From: Pseudorhodoferax sp. Leaf265
GTDB taxonomy: Bacteria > Pseudomonadota > Gammaproteobacteria > Burkholderiales > Burkholderiaceae_C
Direction: 5' to 3'
Assembly: GCF_001422365.1 (NCBI RefSeq)
Contig: NZ_LMMT01000014.1
Location: forward strand, 56,344 to 120,343
Length of the DNA stretch: 64,000 nucleotides
Made by a program: the position numbers and the translations under genes. Below, piece by piece: positions 1 to 6,953 of this stretch; the stretch's first letter is position 1, and each line of letters opens with the position of its first letter. Below the pieces are notes generated by a model. The model saw nothing but the letters and a program-made list of their open reading frames with translations. It made no database searches and was not told where the DNA came from.

Positions 1-323
1 TCGGCAACGTCATTTATGTCAAGCACCGCAACGACATGGTGACCGTTTACGCCCATCTCTCGCGCATCCTCGTCAAGAAGGGCGAGCGCGTGGAGCAGGG
101 CGCGCAGATCGGCGCGGTCGGCATGACCGGTTGGACCACCGGCCCGCACTTGCACTTCGAGTTCCGCGTGAACGGCGAGCACCAGGATCCGATGGTCATG
201 GCCAAGCAGGCCGAGGCCGGCACCGTGTCGGCCGCGGCCAAGGCCGCGTTCGAACGCCAGGCTTCCGTGATGCGCCAGCAGCTGTCGACGGCCGGCGCGG
301 TGCAGCAGGCCAGCGCGCAGTAA
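1..323 (+). CDS. M23-family metallopeptidase, C-terminal part (5' end outside window)
   Basis: The reading frame enters from the left edge (first full codon at base 3) and stops at 321-323. The visible 106 residues carry the end of a LytM/peptidase M23 domain: the block TVYAHLSRILVKKGERVEQG and then GWTTGPHLHFEFRVNG. The HLHFE sequence supplies the last His of the zinc site of lysostaphin-type endopeptidases. A Gln/Ala-rich tail of about 45 residues follows. Enzymes of this family cut peptide cross-links in peptidoglycan, or act as degenerate activators of amidases; the earlier metal ligands are outside the window, so activity cannot be judged. anmK starts 10 bases downstream on the same strand, suggesting co-transcription in a cell-wall turnover unit. 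Confidence 0.85.
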   Translation, partial: GNVIYVKHRNDMVTVYAHLSRILVKKGERVEQGAQIGAVGMTGWTTGPHLHFEFRVNGEHQDPMVMAKQAEAGTVSAAAKAAFERQASVMRQQLSTAGAVQQASAQ

Positions 324-333
324 GCACAGCCCG

Positions 334-1452
334 ATGGCCGAGCGCTTCATCGGCCTGATGTCCGGCACCTCGCTGGACGGCGTGGACGGCGTGCTGGCCG
401 AAGACGCTGGCCAGGGCCTGCGCGTGCTGGCCCATGTGGCGGCCCCGTTCGACGCAGCGTTGCGCGCCGAGCTGCTGGCCTTGAACACCCCCGGCGACAA
501 CGAACTGCACCGCGCGGCGCTGGCGGCCAATGGCGTGGCCCTGGCCTATGCCGAGGTCGTCCAGCGGCTGCTGCAGCAGACCGGCCTGGCGCCGGCCCAG
601 GTGCGTGCCATCGGTGCCCACGGCCAGACCGTGCGCCACCAGCCCCAGGCTGTCGACGGCGTGGGCTACACGCTGCAGTTGCTCAACCCCTCGCTGCTGG
701 CCGAGCGCTGCGGCATCGCCGTGGTGGCCGACCTGCGCAGCCGCGACCTCGCGGCGGGCGGCCAGGGCGCGCCGCTGGTGCCAGCCTTCCACCAAGCACA
801 GTTCGGCCAGCCGGATGCGGCTCTGGCGGTGCTGAACCTGGGTGGCATTTCCAACCTGAGCGTGCTGCCGCCGCTGGGCCAGGACGCGGCCGTGCTGGGC
901 TTCGACTGCGGCCCCGGCAATGCGCTGCTCGACCTCTGGTGCCAGCGCCACCGCGGCCAGCCCTACGACGCGGACGGTGCCTGGGCCGCAAGCGGCCAGC
1001 TGCATGCCGGCCTGCTCGCCGCGCTGCGGGCCGAACCCTTCTTCGCACTGCCGCCGCCCAAGAGCACGGGGCGCGACCTGTTCCATGCGGACTGGCTTGC
1101 GGCGCGGCTCGCGCCCTTCCCGGGCCTGACGCCGGCCGACGTGCAGGCCACGCTGGCCGAACTGACGGCAGGCACCTGCGTGGATGCGGTGCGCGCCCAT
1201 GCGCCACAGGCCACGCGGCTGGCGGTCTGCGGTGGCGGCGCCTTCAACGGCGACCTCATGCGCCGGCTGCAGGCGGGCCTGCCGTGGCTGCAGGTGGTGT
1301 CTTCCCAGGCCCTGGGCCTGCCACCGCAGCAGGTCGAGGCCGCGGCCTTCGCCTGGCTGGCCAGCCGCACGCTGCGCGGCCGGACCGGCAGCCTGGCCAG
1401 CGTGACCGGTGCGCGCGGCGCGCGCGTGCTCGGGGCGATCTACCCCGCCTGA
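334..1452 (+). CDS. anmK: Anhydro-N-acetylmuramic acid kinase
   Basis: The 372-residue product matches AnmK in length and landmarks. MSGTSLDGVDG near residue 9 is the ATP-binding and catalytic-Asp segment of this ASKHA-fold kinase. GAHGQTVRHQP lies near residue 94, GGISNLS near 170 and FDCGPGNALLD near 190. AnmK opens the 1,6-anhydro ring of anhMurNAc and phosphorylates it, giving MurNAc-6-phosphate for peptidoglycan recycling in the cytoplasm. It sits just after an M23 peptidase and before two beta-lactamase-fold hydrolases, which fits a murein-recycling context. The start is the first ATG after the upstream stop. A short GC hairpin (CCGCC-loop-GGCGG) lies directly after the stop and may attenuate read-through. 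Confidence 0.95.
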   Translation: MAERFIGLMSGTSLDGVDGVLAEDAGQGLRVLAHVAAPFDAALRAELLALNTPGDNELHRAALAANGVALAYAEVVQRLLQQTGLAPAQVRAIGAHGQTVRHQPQAVDGVGYTLQLLNPSLLAERCGIAVVADLRSRDLAAGGQGAPLVPAFHQAQFGQPDAALAVLNLGGISNLSVLPPLGQDAAVLGFDCGPGNALLDLWCQRHRGQPYDADGAWAASGQLHAGLLAALRAEPFFALPPPKSTGRDLFHADWLAARLAPFPGLTPADVQATLAELTAGTCVDAVRAHAPQATRLAVCGGGAFNGDLMRRLQAGLPWLQVVSSQALGLPPQQVEAAAFAWLASRTLRGRTGSLASVTGARGARVLGAIYPA

Positions 1453-1604
1453 GCCGCCACCGCGGCGGTGTTCCCTTGCCGGGACAAAGGCTTTCGTGTC
1501 ACGGGAGAACGCGCGCCGGTTTGGACCCGTCATGTGCCGGTGTCATCATGCGGCCATCTTGCCGGCGCGTGGCTGGCTCCTTGTTCGAGAAAGATTCGGA
1601 ATCG
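1453..1604. other. Short intergenic region after anmK
   Basis: 152 bases between anmK and the next small gene. A CCGCC/GGCGG hairpin with loop ACCGC lies at about 1454-1468, but only a weak T-rich stretch follows, so it would be a poor intrinsic terminator. No clear promoter is seen. Confidence 0.4.
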
Positions 1605-1763
1605 ATGTCTTTGCTGGTGTTGGTGCTTGGCCTGTCGGGGATCGCGACCGCGGTGCTGGTCTGGTATGTGCGGTGGCGCCGGGAGCGGCGTGCCGAGGAG
1701 GCGCGCCTGTGGCAGCAGCACCGTGAGTGGCAGTCGACGCGCCAGCAGCACGAGCAGCCCTGA
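1605..1763 (+). CDS. Small single-pass membrane protein, unknown function
   Basis: A 52-residue reading frame starts with a hydrophobic segment of about 20 residues (LLVLVLGLSGIATAVLVWYV). A strongly basic RWRRERR stretch and a Gln/Glu/Arg-rich helical tail follow. This is the shape of an N-out/C-in or tail-like small inner-membrane protein. The frame ends 4 bases before the ATG of the following hydrolase, consistent with an operon. The upstream region gives only a weak ribosome-binding match (GAGAAAGA), and the frame stays open further upstream, so the start is uncertain. No family was recognised. The hydrophobic-then-basic pattern and tight spacing are the only support; it could be a chance frame in GC-rich DNA. 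Confidence 0.4.
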   Translation: MSLLVLVLGLSGIATAVLVWYVRWRRERRAEEARLWQQHREWQSTRQQHEQP

Positions 1764-1767
1764 GGCC

Positions 1768-2901
1768 ATGCAGTGCCGCCCCTGCGCCGTCCACTGGGGC
1801 CGCAGGTGCTTGCTGGCATTGTGTCTTTGCGTATCAGCTGTATCGGCCGCAGCCGCGCCGCCTTGGCAGGAACGGCTGACCAACGCGCTGGAGCGCATCG
1901 ACGCCATGCCAGAGGGGCCGCGCATCGGCGTCTACGTGCGCGCGCTGGCCAGCGGCGAGAGCGCGTCCTTCCGGGCCGGGCAGTCCTGGTACCTGGCCTC
2001 CGCCGTGAAGGTGCCGGTGGCCATCGCCGTGCTGCGCGGTATCGCGCGTGGAGACTACCAACTCGACACGCCCGTCACACTGCGCGCCGACGACTATGTG
2101 GATGGCGCGGGTGCCACCAACCGCCATGCGGTGGGCGCGGCGCTGCCGATCCGCTTCCTGCTCGAGCAGATGGTCATCCACAGCGACAACACGGCCAGTG
2201 ACATGCTGATCGGGCTGGTCGGCCTGGAGCAGGTCAATGCCGTCACGGCCGAGGTGGCCCCCGCTGGCTTCGGCCCCATCACGCGGCTGGCCGAGGTGCG
2301 GCGCGCCACCTACGGCCAGCTGGTGCCGGCGGCGCACCGGCTGGCCGGAAGCGAGCTGCTGGTGCTGCGCCAACAGCGCGATGACAGCGCGCGACTCCAG
2401 TACCTCGCACGCCTCGTGCAGGTGCCGGTCGCCGATTTCCGCCTGGCCACGCTGGGCGAGGCCTACGACGCCTACTACGCCACCGGCCTCAATGCCGGCC
2501 GGCTCGACGCCTATGGTGAACTGCTGGTGCAGCTGGCCGATGGCCGGTTGCTGCCACCCGCGCATACGCGCTACCTGCTGGGCCTCATGGAGCGCGTGGT
2601 GACGGGGTCGCAGCGCATCCGCGCAGGCCTGCCTGCGGGGGCGCGCTTCGCCCACAAGACCGGCACCCAACGTGGCCGCTTCTGCGATGCCGGCATCGTG
2701 CAGCCGGCCGCAGGCACGCGTGTGGTCGTGGTGGCCTGCACGCGCGGCGCGCTGTCGCTGGCACGTGCCGAACGCGCGTTGCGCGAGGTCGGCGCGGCGC
2801 TGTGCCGCTCCGGCGTGTTGACACAAGGAGTGCCCGATGCGCCGAGTTGCGCCGTCCGTCCGCCTGCTCTGCCTGCTGCTGGCGACGCTGACCCCCCTTG
2901 A
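1768..2901 (+). CDS. Class A beta-lactamase-fold serine hydrolase (copy 1)
   Basis: The 377-residue product starts with an export signal (about 30 residues ending AVSAAAA). It carries the serine-hydrolase triad of the class A beta-lactamase/DD-peptidase fold: SAVK at 78-81 (nucleophile Ser and Lys), SDN at 139-141 and KTG at 297-299. The spacing from SDN to KTG is about 55 residues longer than in true class A enzymes, and no ExxLN omega-loop Glu is recognisable. A conserved Cys follows the KTG block (RGRFCDAG). Function is therefore inferred as periplasmic peptidoglycan- or beta-lactam-reactive, not proven resistance. The last 65 bases overlap the start of the paralogous copy 2. The ATG at 1768 was chosen because it puts the signal peptide at the N terminus; the frame is open much further upstream. 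Confidence 0.75.
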   Translation: MQCRPCAVHWGRRCLLALCLCVSAVSAAAAPPWQERLTNALERIDAMPEGPRIGVYVRALASGESASFRAGQSWYLASAVKVPVAIAVLRGIARGDYQLDTPVTLRADDYVDGAGATNRHAVGAALPIRFLLEQMVIHSDNTASDMLIGLVGLEQVNAVTAEVAPAGFGPITRLAEVRRATYGQLVPAAHRLAGSELLVLRQQRDDSARLQYLARLVQVPVADFRLATLGEAYDAYYATGLNAGRLDAYGELLVQLADGRLLPPAHTRYLLGLMERVVTGSQRIRAGLPAGARFAHKTGTQRGRFCDAGIVQPAAGTRVVVVACTRGALSLARAERALREVGAALCRSGVLTQGVPDAPSCAVRPPALPAAGDADPP

Positions 2902-3886
2902 TGCGGCACGCGCCGACGACTGGCCGGCGCGCCTGCGCAGCGAGATCGAACGCCTGGACCAGGGCAGCCCCGGTCGCCTGGGTGTGTACGTGAAGCGGCT
3001 GCGCGACGGCAGCCATTTCGACCATGGTGCCGACCGATCCTGGTACCTGGGCTCCACGGCCAAGGTGCCGATCGCGGTGGCCGTGCTGCAGCAGGTCGAC
3101 GCCGGCCGCCTGCAACTGGACACCGCGGTGGCCCTGCGCGAAACCGACAAGGTCGACGGCTCCGGCCCACTGGTCTGGAGCAAGGTCGGCCAGTCCTACC
3201 CCATCGACACGCTGCTCGCGCGCATGCTGGGCGACAGCGACAACACGGCGGCCAACATGCTGGTGCGCGTGGTGGGCGTGGACACGCTGAACCGCAGTGC
3301 AGCCGAGGCCTTCGGCGCGCGCCAGATCGGCCCGCTGACCGACTTCACGGCGGTGCGCCGCGCGGTCTATGCGCGGCTGCACCCCGAGGCTGGCCAGCTC
3401 AGCCATAGGCAGCTGGTCGAGGTGGCGGCCGCGCCCATGCCGCAGCGCGCCGAAGCCGTGCGCCGGGCGCTCGAACTGCCCCCTGATGCCTTGCGCACCG
3501 ACATCGACGCGGCCTACGCCGGCTACTACGCCGAAGGCCACAACAGCGCCACGCTGGTCGGCTACGGTGCCATGCTGGAGCGCCTGGTGCGCGGCGAGCT
3601 GCTGTCTCGGACCAGCACCGAGCGACTGGTCCAGGCCATGAAGTTCGGGACGCGTGGCAACTACCGGCTCGAAGCCGGCCTGCCCAAGAACCTGCGCCTG
3701 ATCCACAAGACCGGGACCCAGCACCAGCGTGCCTGCCACATGGGCGTGGTGCAGCCGCAGGACGGCGGGCACGACGCGACCGTGGTCGCGGTCTGCGCCG
3801 CCGAACTCGACGAGCAGCGCGCTGCCGGCCGGCTGTTCGAGGCCGTGGGCCGCGCCATCGCCGGCACGGCCCTGGCCGAGCGGTAG
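2837..3886 (+). CDS. Class A beta-lactamase-fold serine hydrolase (copy 2)
   Basis: The 349-residue paralogue of the preceding gene has a signal peptide (ending LDAARA), STAK at 73-76, SDN at 134-136 and KTG at 291-293. It shares the block SWYL(G/A)S before the active Ser and the Cys after KTG (HQRACHMG). The long insertion between SDN and KTG is present here too, and again no ExxLN deacylating Glu is visible. An rpb-like AAGGAGTGCCCG stretch precedes the ATG, which lies inside copy 1, so the two are translationally linked tandem duplicates. Likely a periplasmic acyl-serine enzyme acting on wall peptides or an acyl-enzyme sink; whether it hydrolyses beta-lactams cannot be told from sequence. 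Confidence 0.75.
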   Translation: MRRVAPSVRLLCLLLATLTPLDAARADDWPARLRSEIERLDQGSPGRLGVYVKRLRDGSHFDHGADRSWYLGSTAKVPIAVAVLQQVDAGRLQLDTAVALRETDKVDGSGPLVWSKVGQSYPIDTLLARMLGDSDNTAANMLVRVVGVDTLNRSAAEAFGARQIGPLTDFTAVRRAVYARLHPEAGQLSHRQLVEVAAAPMPQRAEAVRRALELPPDALRTDIDAAYAGYYAEGHNSATLVGYGAMLERLVRGELLSRTSTERLVQAMKFGTRGNYRLEAGLPKNLRLIHKTGTQHQRACHMGVVQPQDGGHDATVVAVCAAELDEQRAAGRLFEAVGRAIAGTALAER

Positions 3887-3910
3887 GCGCGCAACACCCC
3901 TAAAAAAAAG

Positions 3911-3927
3911 CAGGCCCCGGGGGCTTG
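3911..3927 (+). terminator. Possible terminator hairpin after the hydrolase pair
   Basis: CAGGCCC pairs with GGGCTTG (one G-U) around a CGG loop, 25 bases after the stop of copy 2. An A-run precedes it and only TATT follows. It would therefore work better on the opposite strand; weak as a + strand terminator. Confidence 0.35.
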
Positions 3928-3937
3928 TATTGCGTGG

Positions 3938-3951
3938 TTTTGCCGGCAAAA
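3938..3951. promoter_or_regulatory. Perfect 14-base palindrome upstream of TetR gene
   Basis: TTTTGCCGGCAAAA is its own reverse complement and lies 31 bases before the TetR-family start codon. It overlaps a weak promoter-like arrangement (TTGTAT at 3925, CAAAAT at 3947, 16-base spacer). By position it is a candidate autoregulatory operator of the beta-oxidation operon. Confidence 0.4.
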
Positions 3952-3955
3952 TCGC

Positions 3956-3967
3956 ACGACCGTTCGT
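3956..3967. promoter_or_regulatory. Imperfect palindrome ACGACCGTTCGT before TetR gene
   Basis: The outer arms ACGA/TCGT are symmetric around a CCGT centre, 15 bases before the start codon at 3983. TetR regulators of fatty-acid operons often bind palindromes of this size next to their own start. It is the second of two candidate operators in this gap. Confidence 0.35.
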
Positions 3968-3982
3968 TTTATTGTCTGCACA

Positions 3983-4711
3983 ATGACCCGTCCAACTTCC
4001 GCTGCTTTGAAGGCCGTGCCCGCTTCGGACAAGGTGCGCGTGCTGCCCAAGGGCCGCCAGACCAAGGCCGCCATCGTCGATGCCGCGCTGAGCCTGGCCT
4101 CGCAGATGGGCCTGGAAGGCCTGTCCATCGGCGCCGTGGCCGAACTCACGCAGATGAGCAAGTCCGGTGTGTTCGCGCACTTCGGTTCGCGCGAAGAACT
4201 CCAGATATCCGTCGTGCGCGAGTACTACCAGCGCTTCGAACAGGAGGTGTTCTTCCCGGCATTGCGGGTCGAGCGCGGCCTGCCCAGGCTGCGCGCACTG
4301 TTCGGCAATTGGATGCAGCGCGTGGCCGTGGAGATCCAGTCCGGCTGCATCTTCATCAGCGGCGCGGCCGAGTTCGACGACCGGCCCGGTCCGGTGCGCG
4401 ATGCGCTGGTCGACTCCGTCAAGTCCTGGCTAGGCGCGCTCGACAAGGCCGTGGCCCTGGCCAAGGACATGGGCGAGCTGCGCGCCGACACGGACGCGCG
4501 CCAGATGGCCTTCGAGATCCACGGCCTGATCCTCGCGCTGCATTACGAAGAACGCTTCCTGCAGAACCCCGGTGCCATCCGCCGCGCCGAGGCCGGCTTC
4601 GAGCACATCCTGGCGCGCTACGGCAGCCCGGCCACCGTCGTTCCCCTTTCCCCCACAGCCGCACGCAAGCGCGCACCCAAGACCAACCGCCCTTCCCGCA
4701 CCAAGGAGTAA
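3983..4711 (+). CDS. TetR/AcrR-family transcriptional regulator of the beta-oxidation operon
   Basis: The 242-residue product has an N-terminal TetR helix-turn-helix at about residues 25-75 (GRQTKAAIVDAALSLASQMG, then IGAVAELTQMSKSGVFAHFG). A larger ligand domain follows, and then a basic Pro/Ala/Lys/Arg-rich tail of about 25 residues. Its stop lies 6 bases before the acyl-CoA dehydrogenase start, so it heads the same transcript as the degradation enzymes. By analogy to FadR/PsrA/FadP-like TetR proteins it probably represses the operon until an acyl-CoA binds; the ligand is inferred. Two palindromes (3938-3951, 3956-3967) in its leader are plausible binding sites. The ATG was taken as the first in frame with a full HTH. 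Confidence 0.85.
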   Translation: MTRPTSAALKAVPASDKVRVLPKGRQTKAAIVDAALSLASQMGLEGLSIGAVAELTQMSKSGVFAHFGSREELQISVVREYYQRFEQEVFFPALRVERGLPRLRALFGNWMQRVAVEIQSGCIFISGAAEFDDRPGPVRDALVDSVKSWLGALDKAVALAKDMGELRADTDARQMAFEIHGLILALHYEERFLQNPGAIRRAEAGFEHILARYGSPATVVPLSPTAARKRAPKTNRPSRTKE

Positions 4712-4717
4712 AACAAG

Positions 4718-6514
4718 ATGCCCAGCTACACGCCCCCCCTGCGCGACATGCAGTTCCTGCTGCACGAGGTGCTGCGCGTCAGCGACGAATTCAAGGCCAT
4801 GCCGCGCCATGCCGAGGTCGATGCCGACACCATCAACGCCGTGCTGGAAGAAGCCGGCAAGTTCGCCGCCGAGGTGACCTTCCCGCTCAACATCGGTGGC
4901 GACACCGAGGGTTGCACGCTGGACCAGGCCACGCACGAGGTCGCCACGCCCAAGGGCTTCAAGGAGGCCTATGCGCAGTTCGTCGAAGGCGGCTGGCCGG
5001 CGCTGTCCTGCGACCCGGCCTACGGCGGCCAGGGCCTGCCCTACGTGGTGAACCAGTGCCTGTACGAGATGCTCAACAGCGCCAACCAGGCCTGGACCAT
5101 GTATCCCGGCCTCTCGCACGGCGCCTACGAGGCGCTGGCCGCGCACGGCACGGAAGAGCAGAAGAAGACCTACCTGCCCAAGCTCACGAGCGGCGAATGG
5201 ACCGGCACCATGTGCCTGACCGAGCCGCATTGCGGCACCGACCTCGGCCTCTTGCGCACCAAGGCCGAGCCGCTGCCCGACGGCACGTACAAGATCACCG
5301 GCAACAAGATCTTCATCTCGGCCGGCGAGCACGGCATGGCAGAGAACATCGTCCACCTGGTGCTGGCCCGCCTGCCCGACGCGCCCAAGGGCAGCAAGGG
5401 CATCAGCCTGTTCGTGGTGCCCAAGTTCCATGTGAAGGGGGATGGTTCGCTGGGCGAGCGCAACGCCATCTTCTGCACGGGCCTGGAGCACAAGATGGGC
5501 ATCCACGGCAACGCCACGGCGCAGATCGCCATCGAGGGCGCCATCGGCACCCTGGTCGGCGCGCCCAACAAGGGCCTGGCGGCCATGTTCGTGATGATGA
5601 ACGCGGCCCGCCTGGGCGTGGGCAACCAGTCGCTGGGCCTGACCGAGGTGGCCTACCAGAACGCGCTGGCCTATGCCAAGGACCGCATCCAGATGCGCTC
5701 GCTGTCCGGCCCCAAGGCCAAGGACAAGGAGGCCGATCCCATCATCGTGCATCCCGACGTGCGCAAGATGCTGCTGACGGCCAAGGCCTATGCCGAAGGC
5801 GGCCGCGCGCTGCAGATCTACTGCACGCTGCTGCTCGACAAGGCCCACCACCACCCCGACGAGAAGACGCGCAGGAACGCCGACGAACTCGTCGCGCTGC
5901 TGACCCCCATCGTCAAGGCCTTCATCACCGACAACGGTCACACCGCGACCAACGCCTGCATGCAGGTCTTCGGCGGCCACGGCTTCATCAAGGAATGGGG
6001 CATGGAGCAGTTCGTGCGGGACAACCGCATCAACATGATCTACGAGGGCACGAACACCGTGCAGTCGCTGGACCTGCTGGGCCGCAAGGTGCTGGGCGAC
6101 CAGGGCGCGGCGCTGCGCAAGTTCGGCAAGCTGGTCGGCGCGCTGGTGGAGGAGGAGGGCGTCAACGAGAAGATGGCCGAGTTCATCAACCCCATCGCGG
6201 TGCTGGGCGAGCAACTGACCAAGTTCACGACCGAGATCGGCTTCAAGGGTCTGCAGAACCCCGACGAGGTCGGCGCCGCCGCGGTGGACTACCTGCGCGT
6301 GGCCGGCCACCTGGTGTTCGGCTACTTCTTCGCGCGCATGGCGCAGGCATCGCTGCGTGCCATCGCGGCCGGCAGCACCGACCCGTTCTACACGGCCAAG
6401 CTGCAGACCGCGCGTTTCTACTTCGCCAAGCTGTTCCCCGAGACCGCCACGCTGATGCGCACCGCGCGCGCCGGCAGCCGCGTGCTCATGGACACCGACG
6501 CCGCGCTGGCATGA
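4718..6514 (+). CDS. Acyl-CoA dehydrogenase, long (about 600-residue) family
   Basis: The 598-residue flavoprotein belongs to the acyl-CoA dehydrogenases with an extra C-terminal domain. Recognisable blocks are LTEPHCGTDLG near residue 167 (FAD/substrate contact), MMNAARLGVGNQSLG near 290, VFGGHGFIKEWGMEQFVRDN near 415 and IYEGTN near 440. The Glu of IYEGTN is the usual catalytic base. It carries out the first, FAD-dependent step of beta-oxidation, passing electrons to ETF. AAGGAG at 4706-4711 overlaps the TetR stop and is well placed as the ribosome-binding site. The next gene starts inside its stop codon (ATGA). Chain-length preference cannot be read from sequence. Confidence 0.93.
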   Translation: MPSYTPPLRDMQFLLHEVLRVSDEFKAMPRHAEVDADTINAVLEEAGKFAAEVTFPLNIGGDTEGCTLDQATHEVATPKGFKEAYAQFVEGGWPALSCDPAYGGQGLPYVVNQCLYEMLNSANQAWTMYPGLSHGAYEALAAHGTEEQKKTYLPKLTSGEWTGTMCLTEPHCGTDLGLLRTKAEPLPDGTYKITGNKIFISAGEHGMAENIVHLVLARLPDAPKGSKGISLFVVPKFHVKGDGSLGERNAIFCTGLEHKMGIHGNATAQIAIEGAIGTLVGAPNKGLAAMFVMMNAARLGVGNQSLGLTEVAYQNALAYAKDRIQMRSLSGPKAKDKEADPIIVHPDVRKMLLTAKAYAEGGRALQIYCTLLLDKAHHHPDEKTRRNADELVALLTPIVKAFITDNGHTATNACMQVFGGHGFIKEWGMEQFVRDNRINMIYEGTNTVQSLDLLGRKVLGDQGAALRKFGKLVGALVEEEGVNEKMAEFINPIAVLGEQLTKFTTEIGFKGLQNPDEVGAAAVDYLRVAGHLVFGYFFARMAQASLRAIAAGSTDPFYTAKLQTARFYFAKLFPETATLMRTARAGSRVLMDTDAALA

Positions 6515-6939
6515 AGCTGCTGCCGCTGACCCTGCTGCTGTGCGGCCTGACCGCACAGGCGCAGATGACGCCCGTGGGCCGCTGGCACAGCGTGGACGAC
6601 AAGACCGGCGAAGCCAAGGCGCAGATGCAGATCGGCGAGCAGGGCGGGCAGCTCAGCGGCCGCATCGAGAAGCTGCTGCGCAAGGAGGCCGATCCGCAGG
6701 CGCGCTGCACCGAATGCAGCGACGACCGCAAGGACCAGCCCATGGTGGGCCTGGAGATCATCCGCGGCGCGAAGAAGGCCGAAGGCAAGGAGGTGTGGGA
6801 GGGCGGCAAGATCCTCGACCCCGAATCCGGCAAGGTCTACGCGCTGCGCCTGACGCCCATCGAAGGCGGCGCCAAGCTGGAGGTGCGCGGCTCGATCGGC
6901 CCGTTCTGGCGCACCCAGACCTGGATCCGCCAGCCCTGA
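6511..6939 (+). CDS. DUF2147-family exported protein
   Basis: The 142-residue product has a short signal peptide (MKLLPLTLLLCGLTAQA). A compact beta-rich domain with DUF2147 hallmarks follows: VGRWHSVDDKTGEAKAQMQI near residue 21, a CTEC pair near 70, GGKILDPESGKVYALRL near 105, and an RGSIGPFWRTQTWIR ending. Members are periplasmic lipocalin-like proteins of unknown function. It starts with an ATGA overlap on the acyl-CoA dehydrogenase stop and is followed after 14 bases by the hydroxyacyl-CoA dehydrogenase gene. It is thus locked into a cytoplasmic beta-oxidation operon although it is exported; a link to envelope lipid or fatty-acid uptake is only an inference. Confidence 0.85.
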   Translation: MKLLPLTLLLCGLTAQAQMTPVGRWHSVDDKTGEAKAQMQIGEQGGQLSGRIEKLLRKEADPQARCTECSDDRKDQPMVGLEIIRGAKKAEGKEVWEGGKILDPESGKVYALRLTPIEGGAKLEVRGSIGPFWRTQTWIRQP

Positions 6940-6953
6940 ACAAGGAAAAGAAC

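Noticed and set aside
1768..3886. Antibiotic-resistance beta-lactamase pair
   Set aside because: SxxK/SDN/KTG are present, but the ExxLN deacylation motif is not seen and the genes sit with cell-wall recycling genes, so a resistance label is not justified.
3925..6939. 1004-codon + strand frame covering TetR and acyl-CoA dehydrogenase in another phase
   Set aside because: Only its last part (from 6511) is a real gene, the DUF2147 protein. The preceding part is out of frame with conserved proteins.
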